Part shown: positions 33,459-42,276 of the stretch, in pieces | Position numbering within the stretch: position 1 is the first letter of the stretch | Layout: every line of letters starts with the position of its first letter | Source of the DNA: a virus | DNA: 47,990 nt | Direction: 5' to 3' (one strand) | Virus record (IMG/VR): IMGVR_UViG_3300045051_000258 | Location: 1 to 47,990 of that record | Notes under the pieces: generated by a model | Told to the model about the DNA's origin: nothing | What the model saw: the letters and a program-made list of their open reading frames with translations, nothing else | Database searches by the model: none | Position numbers and translations under genes: made by a program

Positions 33459-33919
33459 AATTTTATCTCCTTACTATCCTTTCCGTGATGTAGTCTCATG
33501 TGACAAGACATACACAATGTAATCAAGTCACCTAATACTAAATCTCTGCCATACCTTTTGTGGTGTACGTGTAATCTTTCCGTAGTACCACATAATTGAC
33601 ATTTAAAGCCGTCTAAGTTTAATCTAATGTCCCTTAGACCATTGAACTTGGTCTTGTTTTCACGTTCTCTTTCATATTTATTTCTTGCGTCTCTGTGTTT
33701 TAAACGCCACCTTTTCTCTATCGCCCTACGTTCAGTCTTATGAGACTTCATCCAAGACTTCGTTTTTACAAGATGTTCTTTCTTATGCTTTAAATACCAA
33801 TTATGTTTTGAAAGTGCAATTCTTTCTCTGTTCTTCTTTCTATACTCACTACTACTTTTATTATAATACTTTTTATATTTTAAGTAGTGAATACGATTGT
33901 ATTCTTTACTTTTTATCAT
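33434..33919 (-). CDS. HNH homing-type endonuclease
   Basis: 161 aa. Lys/Arg/Tyr-rich N-terminal repeats (YRKKNRERIALSKHNWYLK) and CQLCGTTERLHVHHKRYG then LCMSCHMRLHHG form an HNH treble clef. Its layout matches the HNH protein at 24231, so the two are likely paralogous mobile nucleases. It sits between two fibre-module genes. Confidence 0.85.
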   Translation of the reverse strand: MIKSKEYNRIHYLKYKKYYNKSSSEYRKKNRERIALSKHNWYLKHKKEHLVKTKSWMKSHKTERRAIEKRWRLKHRDARNKYERERENKTKFNGLRDIRLNLDGFKCQLCGTTERLHVHHKRYGRDLVLGDLITLCMSCHMRLHHGKDSKEIKLWLRTVRI

Positions 33920-33976
33920 ACCTCTATACAGGTGGGGCTTTGGAGGGTATAGCCTCCTCGACCCCGTTTTATTCTA

Positions 33977-34396
33977 CTACGTTGTTGACGTTGACGAACT
34001 GGAACTTGATGTCGAACTGGTTGAACTGCTTGTACTAGATGTAGACGAACTTGAACTACTTGTACTAGAACTTGAACTACTTGTACTAGAAGTTGAAGAA
34101 CTTGTACTAGAAGTTGATGTCGAACTGGATGAAGTGGAAGTTGATATGCTGGTCGAAGAAGAACTTGATGTCGTAGTCGTAGATGTAGAACTTGATGTTG
34201 AACTCGTTGATGTTGATGTTGATGTTCCTGCCTCTGTTCCCCACCACTGAGAACCATCATAAATATAAAGGACATCTACTGCTGTATCGTAATATTGGTC
34301 GCCAGCAATAGGAGTAGGGTCAGTTGGTCTGACTTGTCTAGTCCTAATCTTGTGGGTTAATCCACCTATTTGTCCAGTAAAATGTGTTAAAGGCAT
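33977..34396 (-). CDS. fibre-module protein with long Ser/Thr tail
   Basis: 139 aa. RQVRPTDPTPIAGDQYYDTA and VLYIYDGSQWWG show the shared beta module (residues about 18-54). About 80 residues of Ser and Thr follow. First gene after the major capsid protein, so probably a head or neck fibre. Codons in the tail are strongly mixed. Confidence 0.65.
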   Translation of the reverse strand: MPLTHFTGQIGGLTHKIRTRQVRPTDPTPIAGDQYYDTAVDVLYIYDGSQWWGTEAGTSTSTSTSSTSSSTSTTTTSSSSSTSISTSTSSSSTSTSSTSSSTSSTSSSSSSTSSSSSSTSSTSSSTSSTSSSSSSTSTT

Positions 34397-34570
34397 ATTT
34401 GAATTCTATTTTAATTGTAAATACTATATGAAAAACTTGCAACTATACCCTTACGGGTGTGGTGCGTCCTCTTAACTTGCTCCTAGTATTCAATACTTTT
34501 CGGCTTGGGTTAATTAGATTGTGCTTCTTTTGTAAGGTTCCCACCGAACCCCATTTGTCCTTGCAACAGA
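34397..34570. other. noncoding gap after the capsid gene
   Basis: 174 bases with no supported gene. It contains small hairpins, ACCC-TTAC-GGGT (34447-34458) and GGTTC-CCACC-GAACC (34536-34550), but no T tract after either on the minus strand. It may hold an RNA-processing or attenuation site that sets the high capsid-to-fibre ratio. Confidence 0.4.
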
Positions 34571-35482
34571 TTAACTGCTGTATGCAGCCCCGTCGCCTTT
34601 AGAACCGTAAACTCCACGCCAGTCGCTCCATCCAGTACTCATACGCATCCTTGCTTTGAACAAGGCCATACCAGTATCGAAAGAGTTATCCTGTTTGAAC
34701 TCTGGTCTGATTCTCCAGAAATAATTCAACTCGTGCTGAGAACTATCCAATAAGAACCAAGCTGTTGAGCTTGACAACCAATCCCAAGAGACGATTTTAA
34801 GTAGTCCCTTGTAATAGTTGAGGTCATTATCGGCTGTTCCAGAACGCATTGTTGAATTAAGTAGTTCGGTAGCTTTCTTCTCAAGAGCAGGAGGAACAAT
34901 GATAGTATCGGCTTTAACACCAATTTTCATACCTTTGTCGTCCAGTTGTGCTCTCATAGCGAGAAGTGCAGTATTCAAGTTGGCTTCTGTCAGGGTGATA
35001 CCCGAACCCGAAGCATTGCTTTGGGCGGTTCCACCATCTGCTCTAGGATGAAGTGTTGATAGTAAAAATCTACCATCTCCACCTGTTCCAGATGAGAAAG
35101 CGTTATTGAAGACTGATGCAGCTAAGAACTCTGCTGTTCTTCTACAGGCTCTGGCTAAAGCTGCGGGTTTCTTCTTGATGACGGAATATCTGTCGTCCTC
35201 CACGAGCTCTTCAGAGACTTTAAAACCTTTAGTGTATTTCTTATGAACATAAGAAACGTCGTACATTTGTACGGGGTCTTCATATTGAATAGGTGCTCCT
35301 TCACCTGTTTCCTCCAAGAGGGAAAATCCAGTGATTGCAGAGTCTCTTTCAATGTCTACTGAGGAATTTTCTACATGGAAGATAGAACTATAGACTTCTG
35401 GAATTTCTTTAAACTTGTCGTCAAAGATTTTCCTTAGTCCTGGTTCCAATAAATCGCCGAAATTGGCTCTTAAACTTGACAT
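34571..35482 (-). CDS. major capsid protein (HK97/Mu gpT-like)
   Basis: 303 aa. Early YKKYTKGFKVSEELVEDD-like helix (HKKYTKGFKVSEELVEDD), a long spine helix near ALARACRRTAEFLAASVF, and a late IIVPPALEKKATELL with DWLSSSTAWFLLDSS fit the Mu gpT-type HK97 capsid fold. It follows scaffold and decoration genes, as expected. A good AAGGA ribosome site precedes it. No protease domain is seen. Confidence 0.8.
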   Translation of the reverse strand: MSSLRANFGDLLEPGLRKIFDDKFKEIPEVYSSIFHVENSSVDIERDSAITGFSLLEETGEGAPIQYEDPVQMYDVSYVHKKYTKGFKVSEELVEDDRYSVIKKKPAALARACRRTAEFLAASVFNNAFSSGTGGDGRFLLSTLHPRADGGTAQSNASGSGITLTEANLNTALLAMRAQLDDKGMKIGVKADTIIVPPALEKKATELLNSTMRSGTADNDLNYYKGLLKIVSWDWLSSSTAWFLLDSSQHELNYFWRIRPEFKQDNSFDTGMALFKARMRMSTGWSDWRGVYGSKGDGAAYSS

Positions 35483-35495
35483 ATATTAGATTCCT

Positions 35496-36035
35496 TTATG
35501 ACGCAGCCCATCCGTATTGAGATTGTGAAATTCTAAAGAGGCCTTGGTCGTTGACCGTAGCACCTGAAGAACTTACTGTCACAAGCTCGATTAGCTGGAA
35601 CTGTGAAATAGTACCTGACCCAGCCCCTGTTATTGTGTCGGATGCGGATGTCGTATCGAAATACGTACCAACCTCTGCTTGTGTCAATGAACTATCAGCA
35701 GTATTCAAGAATAATGCGTCAGGGTCAGTTGTGACCACGGCGACTACTTTGTCTACTGTTTGATTGTCAGCAGCTGCGGTGTAAGTATTGTCTCCACTTT
35801 TAGTACCCCCGAGGGCTTCTTTAGTTTTGAAAATATTTTCACCTTTAGCAGTTTCAAACCCAGCAAGAATGCCGAGTACTGATTCCGTTGTTGCAGCTAT
35901 TGTTAATACACCTGATGTATATTGAACAGCATCTCCAACTGTTAAGGGACCTTCACTATTGGCAATTAAAACTCTTTGAGTCGCAGGGGCAGAAATACCT
36001 GGTTTCAGATGTTTCTTGTATATAAATCCTGCCAT
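35496..36035 (-). CDS. capsid decoration-like protein
   Basis: 179 aa. Begins AGFIYKKHLKPGISAPATQR, then a beta-rich Thr/Ala/Val domain with VGDAVQYTSGVLTIAATTESVLGI-type strands, in the manner of small head-stabilising proteins encoded just before the capsid gene. AAAGGAG ribosome site upstream. Assignment by position and composition. Confidence 0.6.
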   Translation of the reverse strand: MAGFIYKKHLKPGISAPATQRVLIANSEGPLTVGDAVQYTSGVLTIAATTESVLGILAGFETAKGENIFKTKEALGGTKSGDNTYTAAADNQTVDKVVAVVTTDPDALFLNTADSSLTQAEVGTYFDTTSASDTITGAGSGTISQFQLIELVTVSSSGATVNDQGLFRISQSQYGWAAS

Positions 36036-36084
36036 ATTTAAACTCCTTTCAGTTTATTTAGCCTAAGTGGTCTTTGCAAGAAGA

Positions 36085-36795
36085 TTACTTTTTTCCAGAT
36101 AAGTATTGGTCTCTGGTTAAGCCTAGTCTGTCGGCTACTTTCGCTTCTTCAGGTGTTAATACCTGTTCCGAACTTCCACCTGATGATGGAATACTCGATA
36201 TCGAAGCGTCTGGTTTATCTGCCTCAGCTATAGCGTCTTGCGTTGATTTGTCTACTATTCTACTTTTCGCCAAAGTATAAGCATTCTCTAGGACTGGACC
36301 TAAACGTCGCAAATCAATTCCGTTTATGTCGTTGCCCGTGAGCTCAAAAATTACTTTACCTATTTCTCCTCGTAATTTACCTTGCTCATCGGCAGACAAC
36401 TTTGAAAAATTGTGTTGTTCCTCAAAACGCATTCTTAATATGTCTCGTGTTACAACACCAACTTCGTCCTTATTAGTTGTCTTATCTTTAGCGTCGGCAT
36501 CTGAAGTTTCTGAATTTCTGAGTTTTGCGTCAATAGTCTTGAAAAGGTCTGGGTCGTCTTTGATAACGTCAAACACAGGTTGTGCTACAGACATAAACTC
36601 TCGGACTTGTTTCACTTCGTCTGATTGTGAACCAATCTTCGATTCAGCTTCCGAATATGCATTCGCTAAAGCTTCTACAGTCTTATACTTACCTTTTGTA
36701 AGTGTTTCGACTGATTTGTCTAGTACTTGTTCCTTGTCTGCCGTATCCGTTGGAGTCTCAACAGGGGCTTCCTCTTCTTTTATTTCGTCTGCCAT
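36085..36795 (-). CDS. capsid scaffolding protein
   Basis: 236 aa. Acidic N terminus (EEEAPVETPTDTADKEQ), LTKGKYKTVEALANAYSEAE (a scaffold signature in podoviruses), long helices and a flexible C terminus with a last helix (RLGLTRDQYLSGKK) of the type that touches the capsid. Position between portal and capsid supports this. Confidence 0.75.
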   Translation of the reverse strand: MADEIKEEEAPVETPTDTADKEQVLDKSVETLTKGKYKTVEALANAYSEAESKIGSQSDEVKQVREFMSVAQPVFDVIKDDPDLFKTIDAKLRNSETSDADAKDKTTNKDEVGVVTRDILRMRFEEQHNFSKLSADEQGKLRGEIGKVIFELTGNDINGIDLRRLGPVLENAYTLAKSRIVDKSTQDAIAEADKPDASISSIPSSGGSSEQVLTPEEAKVADRLGLTRDQYLSGKK

Positions 36796-36876
36796 AGTAT
36801 CTTTTGGGTCACAGTTTGTGATTGTCCTCTAGGTATGTCAATTAAAGAATAACATAATTTCTAAATCTGTCAAATA

Positions 36877-37041
36877 TTAAGCTTTCTTTCTTCCTTTGGC
36901 GGCCCATTTGGACATCCTTTTTGCTCCATATTTTTTCCTGCCGATACTAGCGGCAACTGCTTTAGGATTACTTACTTTCCCTTTCAGTTTTCTAACTAGA
37001 GCTTTAAAACGACCTCCTGTTCCGAGTTTTGGTTTACCCAT
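36877..37041 (-). CDS. 54-aa highly basic protein
   Basis: GKPKLGTGGRFKALVRKLKG and RKKYGAKRMSKWAAKGRKK make it strongly cationic. I recognise a similar small protein next to scaffold or portal genes in many phages, of unknown function. May bind packaged DNA or the scaffold. Starts six bases after the transglycosylase gene. Confidence 0.65.
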   Translation of the reverse strand: MGKPKLGTGGRFKALVRKLKGKVSNPKAVAASIGRKKYGAKRMSKWAAKGRKKA

Positions 37042-37047
37042 AAATAG

Positions 37048-37758
37048 TCACTTCCTTTCTACTAGAGACTTCGGAGCCGCAAACCATGCACCCCAGCCTT
37101 GTTTCTCAAAAATAAGCCTTGCCATTTTAATATTCTTGTCTGGGTCATACATATCTTCGAATGAAGTTATCCCAGCTTTTTTCAGAGTATTAGGAAATCT
37201 TTTTTGATAATCGTAGAATGTAGAGTTGTTGATTCTAAAAAGTCCCCTATCTTCAGATGGTTCAGGTTGCTTAGTAAAAGGATTTTGTACAAGTTTGACC
37301 TGACCACTTTCGTCACGATTGTAATCATCCCAACCTTTACCTGTAACAAAACCCGCATTCTCTCCATAGCCATATCCATTCTGTTGCTCCTGATAAGGAT
37401 GATGGAGAATGGAGGCTGCGGAGGTTGCTTGACCATAGGGGTCAAACTCTTGACCTATTATTTGAGCTAAGTTTTGGGGAACATTTGTATATTCTTTGTC
37501 TGGGGTACTTGAGGGAACTTTTATTCTAAAACCTGGATTCTGTTGTACAGGTGCGGGAGAAGGAAGATATTGTGATTGAGGAGTAGGACTTGCCCCGCTC
37601 CCACCGCCTACTCCTATACCAAGTTTACTTTGAACAGATTTAACGACTCTATCTAAGATACTTGGAGTATTTTGTTTCCAATAGCTTTTGAAGCCACTTG
37701 GGGTATCTTCAGTGACTTGTTGACCGCTACCAAATATGTAATCATGCAGATTCGCCAT
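37048..37758 (-). CDS. lytic transglycosylase-like virion protein
   Basis: 236 aa from ATG at 37758 (a longer frame overlaps the previous gene further). Residues about 125-230 resemble a soluble lytic transglycosylase domain: YGENAGFVTG supplies Glu, SEDRGLFRINNSTFYDY is the GLFQIN-type motif, and YDPDKNIKMARLIFEKQGWGAW the last helix. The N-terminal half is Pro/Gln-rich. It would cut host murein during entry. Confidence 0.7.
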   Translation of the reverse strand: MANLHDYIFGSGQQVTEDTPSGFKSYWKQNTPSILDRVVKSVQSKLGIGVGGGSGASPTPQSQYLPSPAPVQQNPGFRIKVPSSTPDKEYTNVPQNLAQIIGQEFDPYGQATSAASILHHPYQEQQNGYGYGENAGFVTGKGWDDYNRDESGQVKLVQNPFTKQPEPSEDRGLFRINNSTFYDYQKRFPNTLKKAGITSFEDMYDPDKNIKMARLIFEKQGWGAWFAAPKSLVERK

Positions 37759-38002
37759 CGTCTTTAGTTTCCTTTTGGACCTTCTCAAATGTCCTAATAA
37801 ACATGTCTATTATCTCAACCATTCCCTCGAACTTTGCTTTCTTGAGATTAAGTTTAGGGTCTTCAGAACTAGTCCTTTGCCACTCAAGTACTGCAATATT
37901 GTTTTTCTGAGACCTAATAAAGTCAATAAATGTTGGGAATTCAGCCCTTCCAATAATCCCTCTAATCGCATCTTTGTGTTTTTGAGTTAGTGTAATTATC
38001 AT
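37742..38002 (-). CDS. hypothetical 86-aa protein
   Basis: Helical protein (KHKDAIRGIIGRAEFPTFID) ending in a charged tail. ATGA-coupled to the portal gene upstream and overlapping the transglycosylase gene. Conserved-looking place between portal and scaffold, but no family recognised. Confidence 0.6.
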   Translation of the reverse strand: MIITLTQKHKDAIRGIIGRAEFPTFIDFIRSQKNNIAVLEWQRTSSEDPKLNLKKAKFEGMVEIIDMFIRTFEKVQKETKDDGESA

Positions 38003-40179
38003 TTACCTGTTATTCCAGCTTTAACTCCTGGCATTCCACTCGGAACTTGTCCCCCTCCTTCAATTCTTCCTGGTAGTACATTGCCCATTTGAGGACCTTG
38101 TGGGGCAGCGGGAGCTCCTCCATTCGGAGAACCTGCCAGAACTCCATTTGGAGAAGCACCTTCTGCTCCACTCGCTCCTCTTGCTTGCTGGGCCATTATC
38201 TCACCCATTACGTGGTCTGTGAATATTTGAAGAGTTTTCTTGTCGTCTGGCGGGACCTGCTCTTTAAACTTCTTGGATTTAATAAATTCTATATGAACCT
38301 CAGTATGGACTGGCGAAGCATAAGGTGTCGGACCTATTTTATTTCCTCTAAGCATCTCGTCATTCTCACTGCCCGCTAAATCAATCATTTTTTCAAGTGA
38401 TACTCCCTGGTCTTGCTGTGGCCCTTGAGCTTGAGCCTTGAAATTGTCTGGGTCTTTCTCACGAGATTGGATAAGAAACTCCGCCAACTTCCAAGGGTCA
38501 ATTGTTGGATTCTGAATGAGTCTGTCGTACATTTCATCAGCCTTTTGTTGTTCAAGAGGCCTACTTATTGGAGTAGAACTGGTTGCTTTATAAGAAATAT
38601 CATATCCTCCATGACTCGGAATAAAGAATTCGGGCTTTGCCTCGAAGAATGAGGCTCCTTTTGATGGTAATATCTCTGGTTGCTTGGTTTGAGCGTTAAT
38701 ATCCATCTTTTGGTCTTGTAAACGAACAGTTCTGAACTTCTTGGCATAACTTTTACCTTCTTTCTCAACTAAAATACCAAGAGCTTTTGCTTTTGCGACT
38801 ACGGCTTCACCAATTATCTCCTCGAGTTTGGGTTCTGAGTAGAATTGTAGAATGTTTGCGACCCTAAGCTTTCCAAGGTCGACTAGAGTATCGTTTTTAA
38901 TCTGCCAAATCTTCAGGTTAAGCCTTTTGAGAGTAGCTTCTTTAAGAATTGCAGCTTCAGTTGCTGTTCCTGCTTGTGAGACGCTCTGTTGACGCTCATC
39001 CATTCCTGTTACTCGGATAGTATCGTCTCCCAAAAGCTCTAAACTCTTAAATACTGACATTGGAATATCTCCATACTCGGCAAATTTAATCTGATTTACG
39101 TCTCCTACAGGCACAATTCCATGTGGTCGGGTGATTGTATCTTCATCTTCTAAGGTAAGATTGTCGGATACGAAGACTGGTTTATCAATATCAAGATGGT
39201 TGCGGTCAATTATCATTCTACGAAGTGTGTTTTTCTCTTCTGAAAGGCTCTCAACCAGTTCACTTTCGCCTTTTCCATAGAACTGGTAAGGTCTAACTAC
39301 ATCCAAGACTCTAACAAAAGGAAGTTGTTTGTGTTTGTAAGGGTTGGGACCAGATTTAACTACTACGTCGTTAGCTACTATTGCGAGAAGGTCGTCAGGC
39401 TTGTTCCAGTACCAGAGAACTTCGACTTCATGGTCGTGTTCAATTCTTTCAGGTGGAGTGTAGTATTCATAGTAATTGGTATCCCCTCCAGCTTTTACAA
39501 GTTTAGCATTCCCAAATGGGTCCCAGGTTTTACCTTTAAAGAAAGAGTTAAAATCATCTATGTCCATGATATAACGCCTAATGCAATCCCTAGCTCCAAA
39601 TGGGCCAGAAAATCCTCTTGCACGCTCATCTACATAAAAATCCCACAATCTTACGGGTTCAAGGTATGGGTCATCGTACTCAAGAACTTCTCTTGTAGTT
39701 TTTCCATCTTCACTTTTAACCATTCGGGGTTCTTTCCAGTAATACTCCATTCCAATTCCAGTTCCGAAAATGAGAGCGTCTTTAATGATGTTAAAAAGTG
39801 ACACGTTACTTTTGGCTGTATCCCAACTGTAGGCAAGGATAGCATTCATAATAGCGGCTTTGGTTTCATCTTCACTACCCCTTGCGTTGACCCACGGCAT
39901 TAAGTCCTGATTATTAAGTTCGGAAAGCATTGATTCAACAATTGATGAAGTTATGGGAATATTGATGTTACTCTTCCAGTCATCTCTGTCTTTAGGAGCC
40001 CTAAACCCGTCCCACTGTTTCTCCCACTTATCCCAGTCTTTATCGAATTTACTCCTAGCATCCCCCATTTGTCTTTTGCGGTCATAGACATGTTTTCTAA
40101 TTCGTTCTTCTTCCTCACTAGGGGAGTAGATTTTAGTTATTCCTTTTTCTTTTCCTGTTTCAACCTTATAAGTGGACAT
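37999..40179 (-). CDS. portal protein
   Basis: 726 aa. The N-terminal KQWDGFRAPKDRDDWKSNI then IPITSSIVESMLSELNNQ, a mid segment of PFVRVLDVVRPYQFYGKGE, and MRRMIIDRNHLD-like helix (RRMIIDRNHLDIDKP) are typical of podovirus-type dodecameric portals. The C terminus is Gly/Pro/Gln-rich and disordered. Abuts TerL by one shared base. Confidence 0.85.
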   Translation of the reverse strand: MSTYKVETGKEKGITKIYSPSEEEERIRKHVYDRKRQMGDARSKFDKDWDKWEKQWDGFRAPKDRDDWKSNINIPITSSIVESMLSELNNQDLMPWVNARGSEDETKAAIMNAILAYSWDTAKSNVSLFNIIKDALIFGTGIGMEYYWKEPRMVKSEDGKTTREVLEYDDPYLEPVRLWDFYVDERARGFSGPFGARDCIRRYIMDIDDFNSFFKGKTWDPFGNAKLVKAGGDTNYYEYYTPPERIEHDHEVEVLWYWNKPDDLLAIVANDVVVKSGPNPYKHKQLPFVRVLDVVRPYQFYGKGESELVESLSEEKNTLRRMIIDRNHLDIDKPVFVSDNLTLEDEDTITRPHGIVPVGDVNQIKFAEYGDIPMSVFKSLELLGDDTIRVTGMDERQQSVSQAGTATEAAILKEATLKRLNLKIWQIKNDTLVDLGKLRVANILQFYSEPKLEEIIGEAVVAKAKALGILVEKEGKSYAKKFRTVRLQDQKMDINAQTKQPEILPSKGASFFEAKPEFFIPSHGGYDISYKATSSTPISRPLEQQKADEMYDRLIQNPTIDPWKLAEFLIQSREKDPDNFKAQAQGPQQDQGVSLEKMIDLAGSENDEMLRGNKIGPTPYASPVHTEVHIEFIKSKKFKEQVPPDDKKTLQIFTDHVMGEIMAQQARGASGAEGASPNGVLAGSPNGGAPAAPQGPQMGNVLPGRIEGGGQVPSGMPGVKAGITGK

Positions 40180-41678
40180 TAGTATAGAAATTTATTCTCT
40201 CGGTCTTCACTATCTCTAGTAAATCTAGGCTTATTTGCTCTTGCCTGGTGAGCAATCTGTAAACCGTAGGCAAGTGCGTCGGCACAATCATCATGCTTCC
40301 CTCTCGGGAAACGCATAAGTTCTTCCTCAAGTTCTTCTCGAAAAGGACACTGAGTTAGGTGATAGATGGCCCCGTTAGCGTATCTAGGAATAAGACCTTC
40401 AATCCTCTCTTCCTTTGACTTGCTTGCTTTTAATTCTACAATAGGTAAGTAAATGTTTCTACGCCTCATCTCGTCAATTAAGGCATATTGGAGGGATTTT
40501 TGAAAAGCTACCATTTCGACTCCGATTTTTCTTGGTTGGAATCTTTCCCAATTAGCAAACACATGGTCTATGATTTCATTAGGTAGGAGTTTGTCCCAAA
40601 TGATATTAACCACAAACCAGTTGTTATATTGGTCAACTCCGATTGTAATGATTGCAGTTCGGTCTGAATTTTTGAGTTGCCCTATTGCGGGGTCCACCAT
40701 AGTGAAATAGGAAACCTCTCGCCATTTAAGTTCATCCTCAAGTACCTGCTTAAACCATTGGGGTTTGAATTTGGCTTCCTCCGAAGGCATGGGGTCGTTC
40801 ATGTACTGATTAGCAAACTCTAGTGGCCCTTTATTCTTTTTTAAGTCAATTAGAATTTCTTGAGTAAACTTCTCAGGATAAAGTAGTTTGAGGTCGACAC
40901 TGGTTTCGAGGTTTCCCGTAAATGCCTGGCGTATGAAAGTATCAAAATCTTCATAGGCTCGTTCTGGGTTAGATTTATCTAGTATCCATCCATACAGGTC
41001 GGCATCACTCCAGCGGGTCCCTATTATGATGAGGGTTCCGTTGGGTTCAAGTAAGTCTAGTGCGTCCTTATAGAAAAGAATTGTTTTTTGAATCTGTTCG
41101 GGAGTAGAGACTAAGTCACGATTAACTATGTCGTCCATGATTATTACATCGTAGTGCTGAGAAACGAGGTTTCCTCCAACTCCATAGGTTGTAACTGTTG
41201 CTTCTTTCTTCTGAAAAGGTTTGGTCTGGGGAACTGTAATCATGTTCTCACTCCATCTACTTGCAGTCTTAGCAAGGTCTCCATAATAATCTCTTAAGAC
41301 CTCGTTATTCTGTAAGTGTTTTTTAATCTGTGAAAGGAATGAGGTAGCCATGTCATAAGTTGCATTGGCAATCAAAATACGAACACTGGGGTCTTTACAG
41401 ATTCGCATTAAAGAGTACCCAACTGTGACCAGGGTAGATTTAAGATGTCCACGGGGAACAAGTATTAGTTTCTTCTTGTCCTTCTTCATGACAAACTCAC
41501 ACATCTCTTTGTGAAATTCACCGAGGGGCTGTTCATGATTCTGTCCTTCAACTTGAAGAATCTCTTTGTTGAATAGAAAAAGGTCTTTAGTAAATCGCCT
41601 TGCATCTAGCTCTTTTTTAACTGCGGTCAGCTCGATGATTTTCTGAATCATTGCTTCCCGCTCCTCAGGAGTCATCAT
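40179..41678 (-). CDS. terL: terminase large subunit
   Basis: 499 aa. Walker A PRGHLKST (75-82), Walker B VIIMDD (178-183), and the RNaseH-like nuclease acidic residues in YFTMVDPAIG, GVEMVAFQKSL and the C-terminal KHDDCADALAYGL. It pumps DNA into the prohead through the portal. It is far from the small subunit gene (43785), with an inverted island between them. Confidence 0.95.
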   Translation of the reverse strand: MMTPEEREAMIQKIIELTAVKKELDARRFTKDLFLFNKEILQVEGQNHEQPLGEFHKEMCEFVMKKDKKKLILVPRGHLKSTLVTVGYSLMRICKDPSVRILIANATYDMATSFLSQIKKHLQNNEVLRDYYGDLAKTASRWSENMITVPQTKPFQKKEATVTTYGVGGNLVSQHYDVIIMDDIVNRDLVSTPEQIQKTILFYKDALDLLEPNGTLIIIGTRWSDADLYGWILDKSNPERAYEDFDTFIRQAFTGNLETSVDLKLLYPEKFTQEILIDLKKNKGPLEFANQYMNDPMPSEEAKFKPQWFKQVLEDELKWREVSYFTMVDPAIGQLKNSDRTAIITIGVDQYNNWFVVNIIWDKLLPNEIIDHVFANWERFQPRKIGVEMVAFQKSLQYALIDEMRRRNIYLPIVELKASKSKEERIEGLIPRYANGAIYHLTQCPFREELEEELMRFPRGKHDDCADALAYGLQIAHQARANKPRFTRDSEDRENKFLY

Positions 41679-42124
41679 GTTATTATTCCGTTCGTTTTGC
41701 TTTTTTCATAAATGGTATTTTCGGCACGGAGGGCGAAGCTGTCTATAGCGTTTAAGTCATATATCGGGTCTTTAACCGCAGCAAAAGCTGTACGAAAAAT
41801 CCGTCCGTCGGGACTTTTGAGTTCCATTACAACTCCCCTATCGCTGGGAGCCTCTATATGAGTCCAACCCATGGGAAAGAATACTGTATGAAGTCGTTCT
41901 GTTAAGAGGTCTGTCAAAAACTTGTGATACCCACGAGTACGTTTCTTCATTTCAACTTCGTCTAATACAATATCCCTCTTAATCTTTGATTCTGCCTCAG
42001 TAAGATTTTGGAAGTCTTTGAAGGCTTTATCCCCAGCTTTACCTTCTTTTCCGATTTCTAGTAAGTTATCATTCTCTTCCTGAAGTTCCTTTTTCTTTTT
42101 CTCAGTATCCCTTAATTTGCTCAT
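41675..42124 (-). CDS. hypothetical 149-aa coiled-coil protein
   Basis: Charged coiled coil in residues 1-65 (EKKKKELQEENDNLLEIGKE), then a small beta domain (VFFPMGWTHIEAPSDRGVVME). ATGA-coupled to TerL. First gene of the late operon. Its ATG lies seven bases after a TATAAT, so it could also be made from a leaderless transcript. Function unknown. Confidence 0.55.
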   Translation of the reverse strand: MSKLRDTEKKKKELQEENDNLLEIGKEGKAGDKAFKDFQNLTEAESKIKRDIVLDEVEMKKRTRGYHKFLTDLLTERLHTVFFPMGWTHIEAPSDRGVVMELKSPDGRIFRTAFAAVKDPIYDLNAIDSFALRAENTIYEKSKTNGIIT

Positions 42125-42131
42125 TTATTAG

Positions 42132-42137
42132 ATTATA
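42132..42137 (-). promoter_or_regulatory. possible leaderless -10 box before the late operon
   Basis: On the minus strand TATAAT is seven bases upstream of the ATG at 42124, so transcription would begin at or next to the start codon. No good -35 element is seen, making this weaker than the promoter at 42249-42276. Confidence 0.35.
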
Positions 42138-42193
42138 CTACTTTGCCAAAAAAAGAGGTTGCCTTGAAGTTTAATCTTGGGAGAAGAAACATC

Positions 42194-42222
42194 TTGACAA
42201 CCTCCGAAACTAGTTGTATAGT
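42194..42222 (+). promoter_or_regulatory. plus-strand promoter, face-to-face pair
   Basis: TTGACA (42194-42199), a 17-base spacer and TATAGT (42217-42222). It would start near 42229 and drive the plus-strand genes at 42481-43169. The minus-strand promoter at 42249-42276 points at it. Confidence 0.65.
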
Positions 42223-42248
42223 TTTAGTTACATTGAATAACTTTCTTC

Positions 42249-42276
42249 ATTATACACCAACAGCCACATACGTCAA
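42249..42276 (-). promoter_or_regulatory. late-operon promoter, face-to-face pair
   Basis: On the minus strand TTGACG (42276-42271), a 16-base spacer and TATAAT (42254-42249). Start near 42242. It faces the plus-strand promoter, with starts about 13 bases apart, so RNA polymerases would interfere. The leader (about 118 bases) can fold GAGGTTG/CAACCTC (42155-42161 and 42198-42204). Confidence 0.7.

Noticed and set aside
37204-37470. Plus-strand frame of 88 codons
   Set aside because: Antisense to the transglycosylase-like gene, which has clear motifs.
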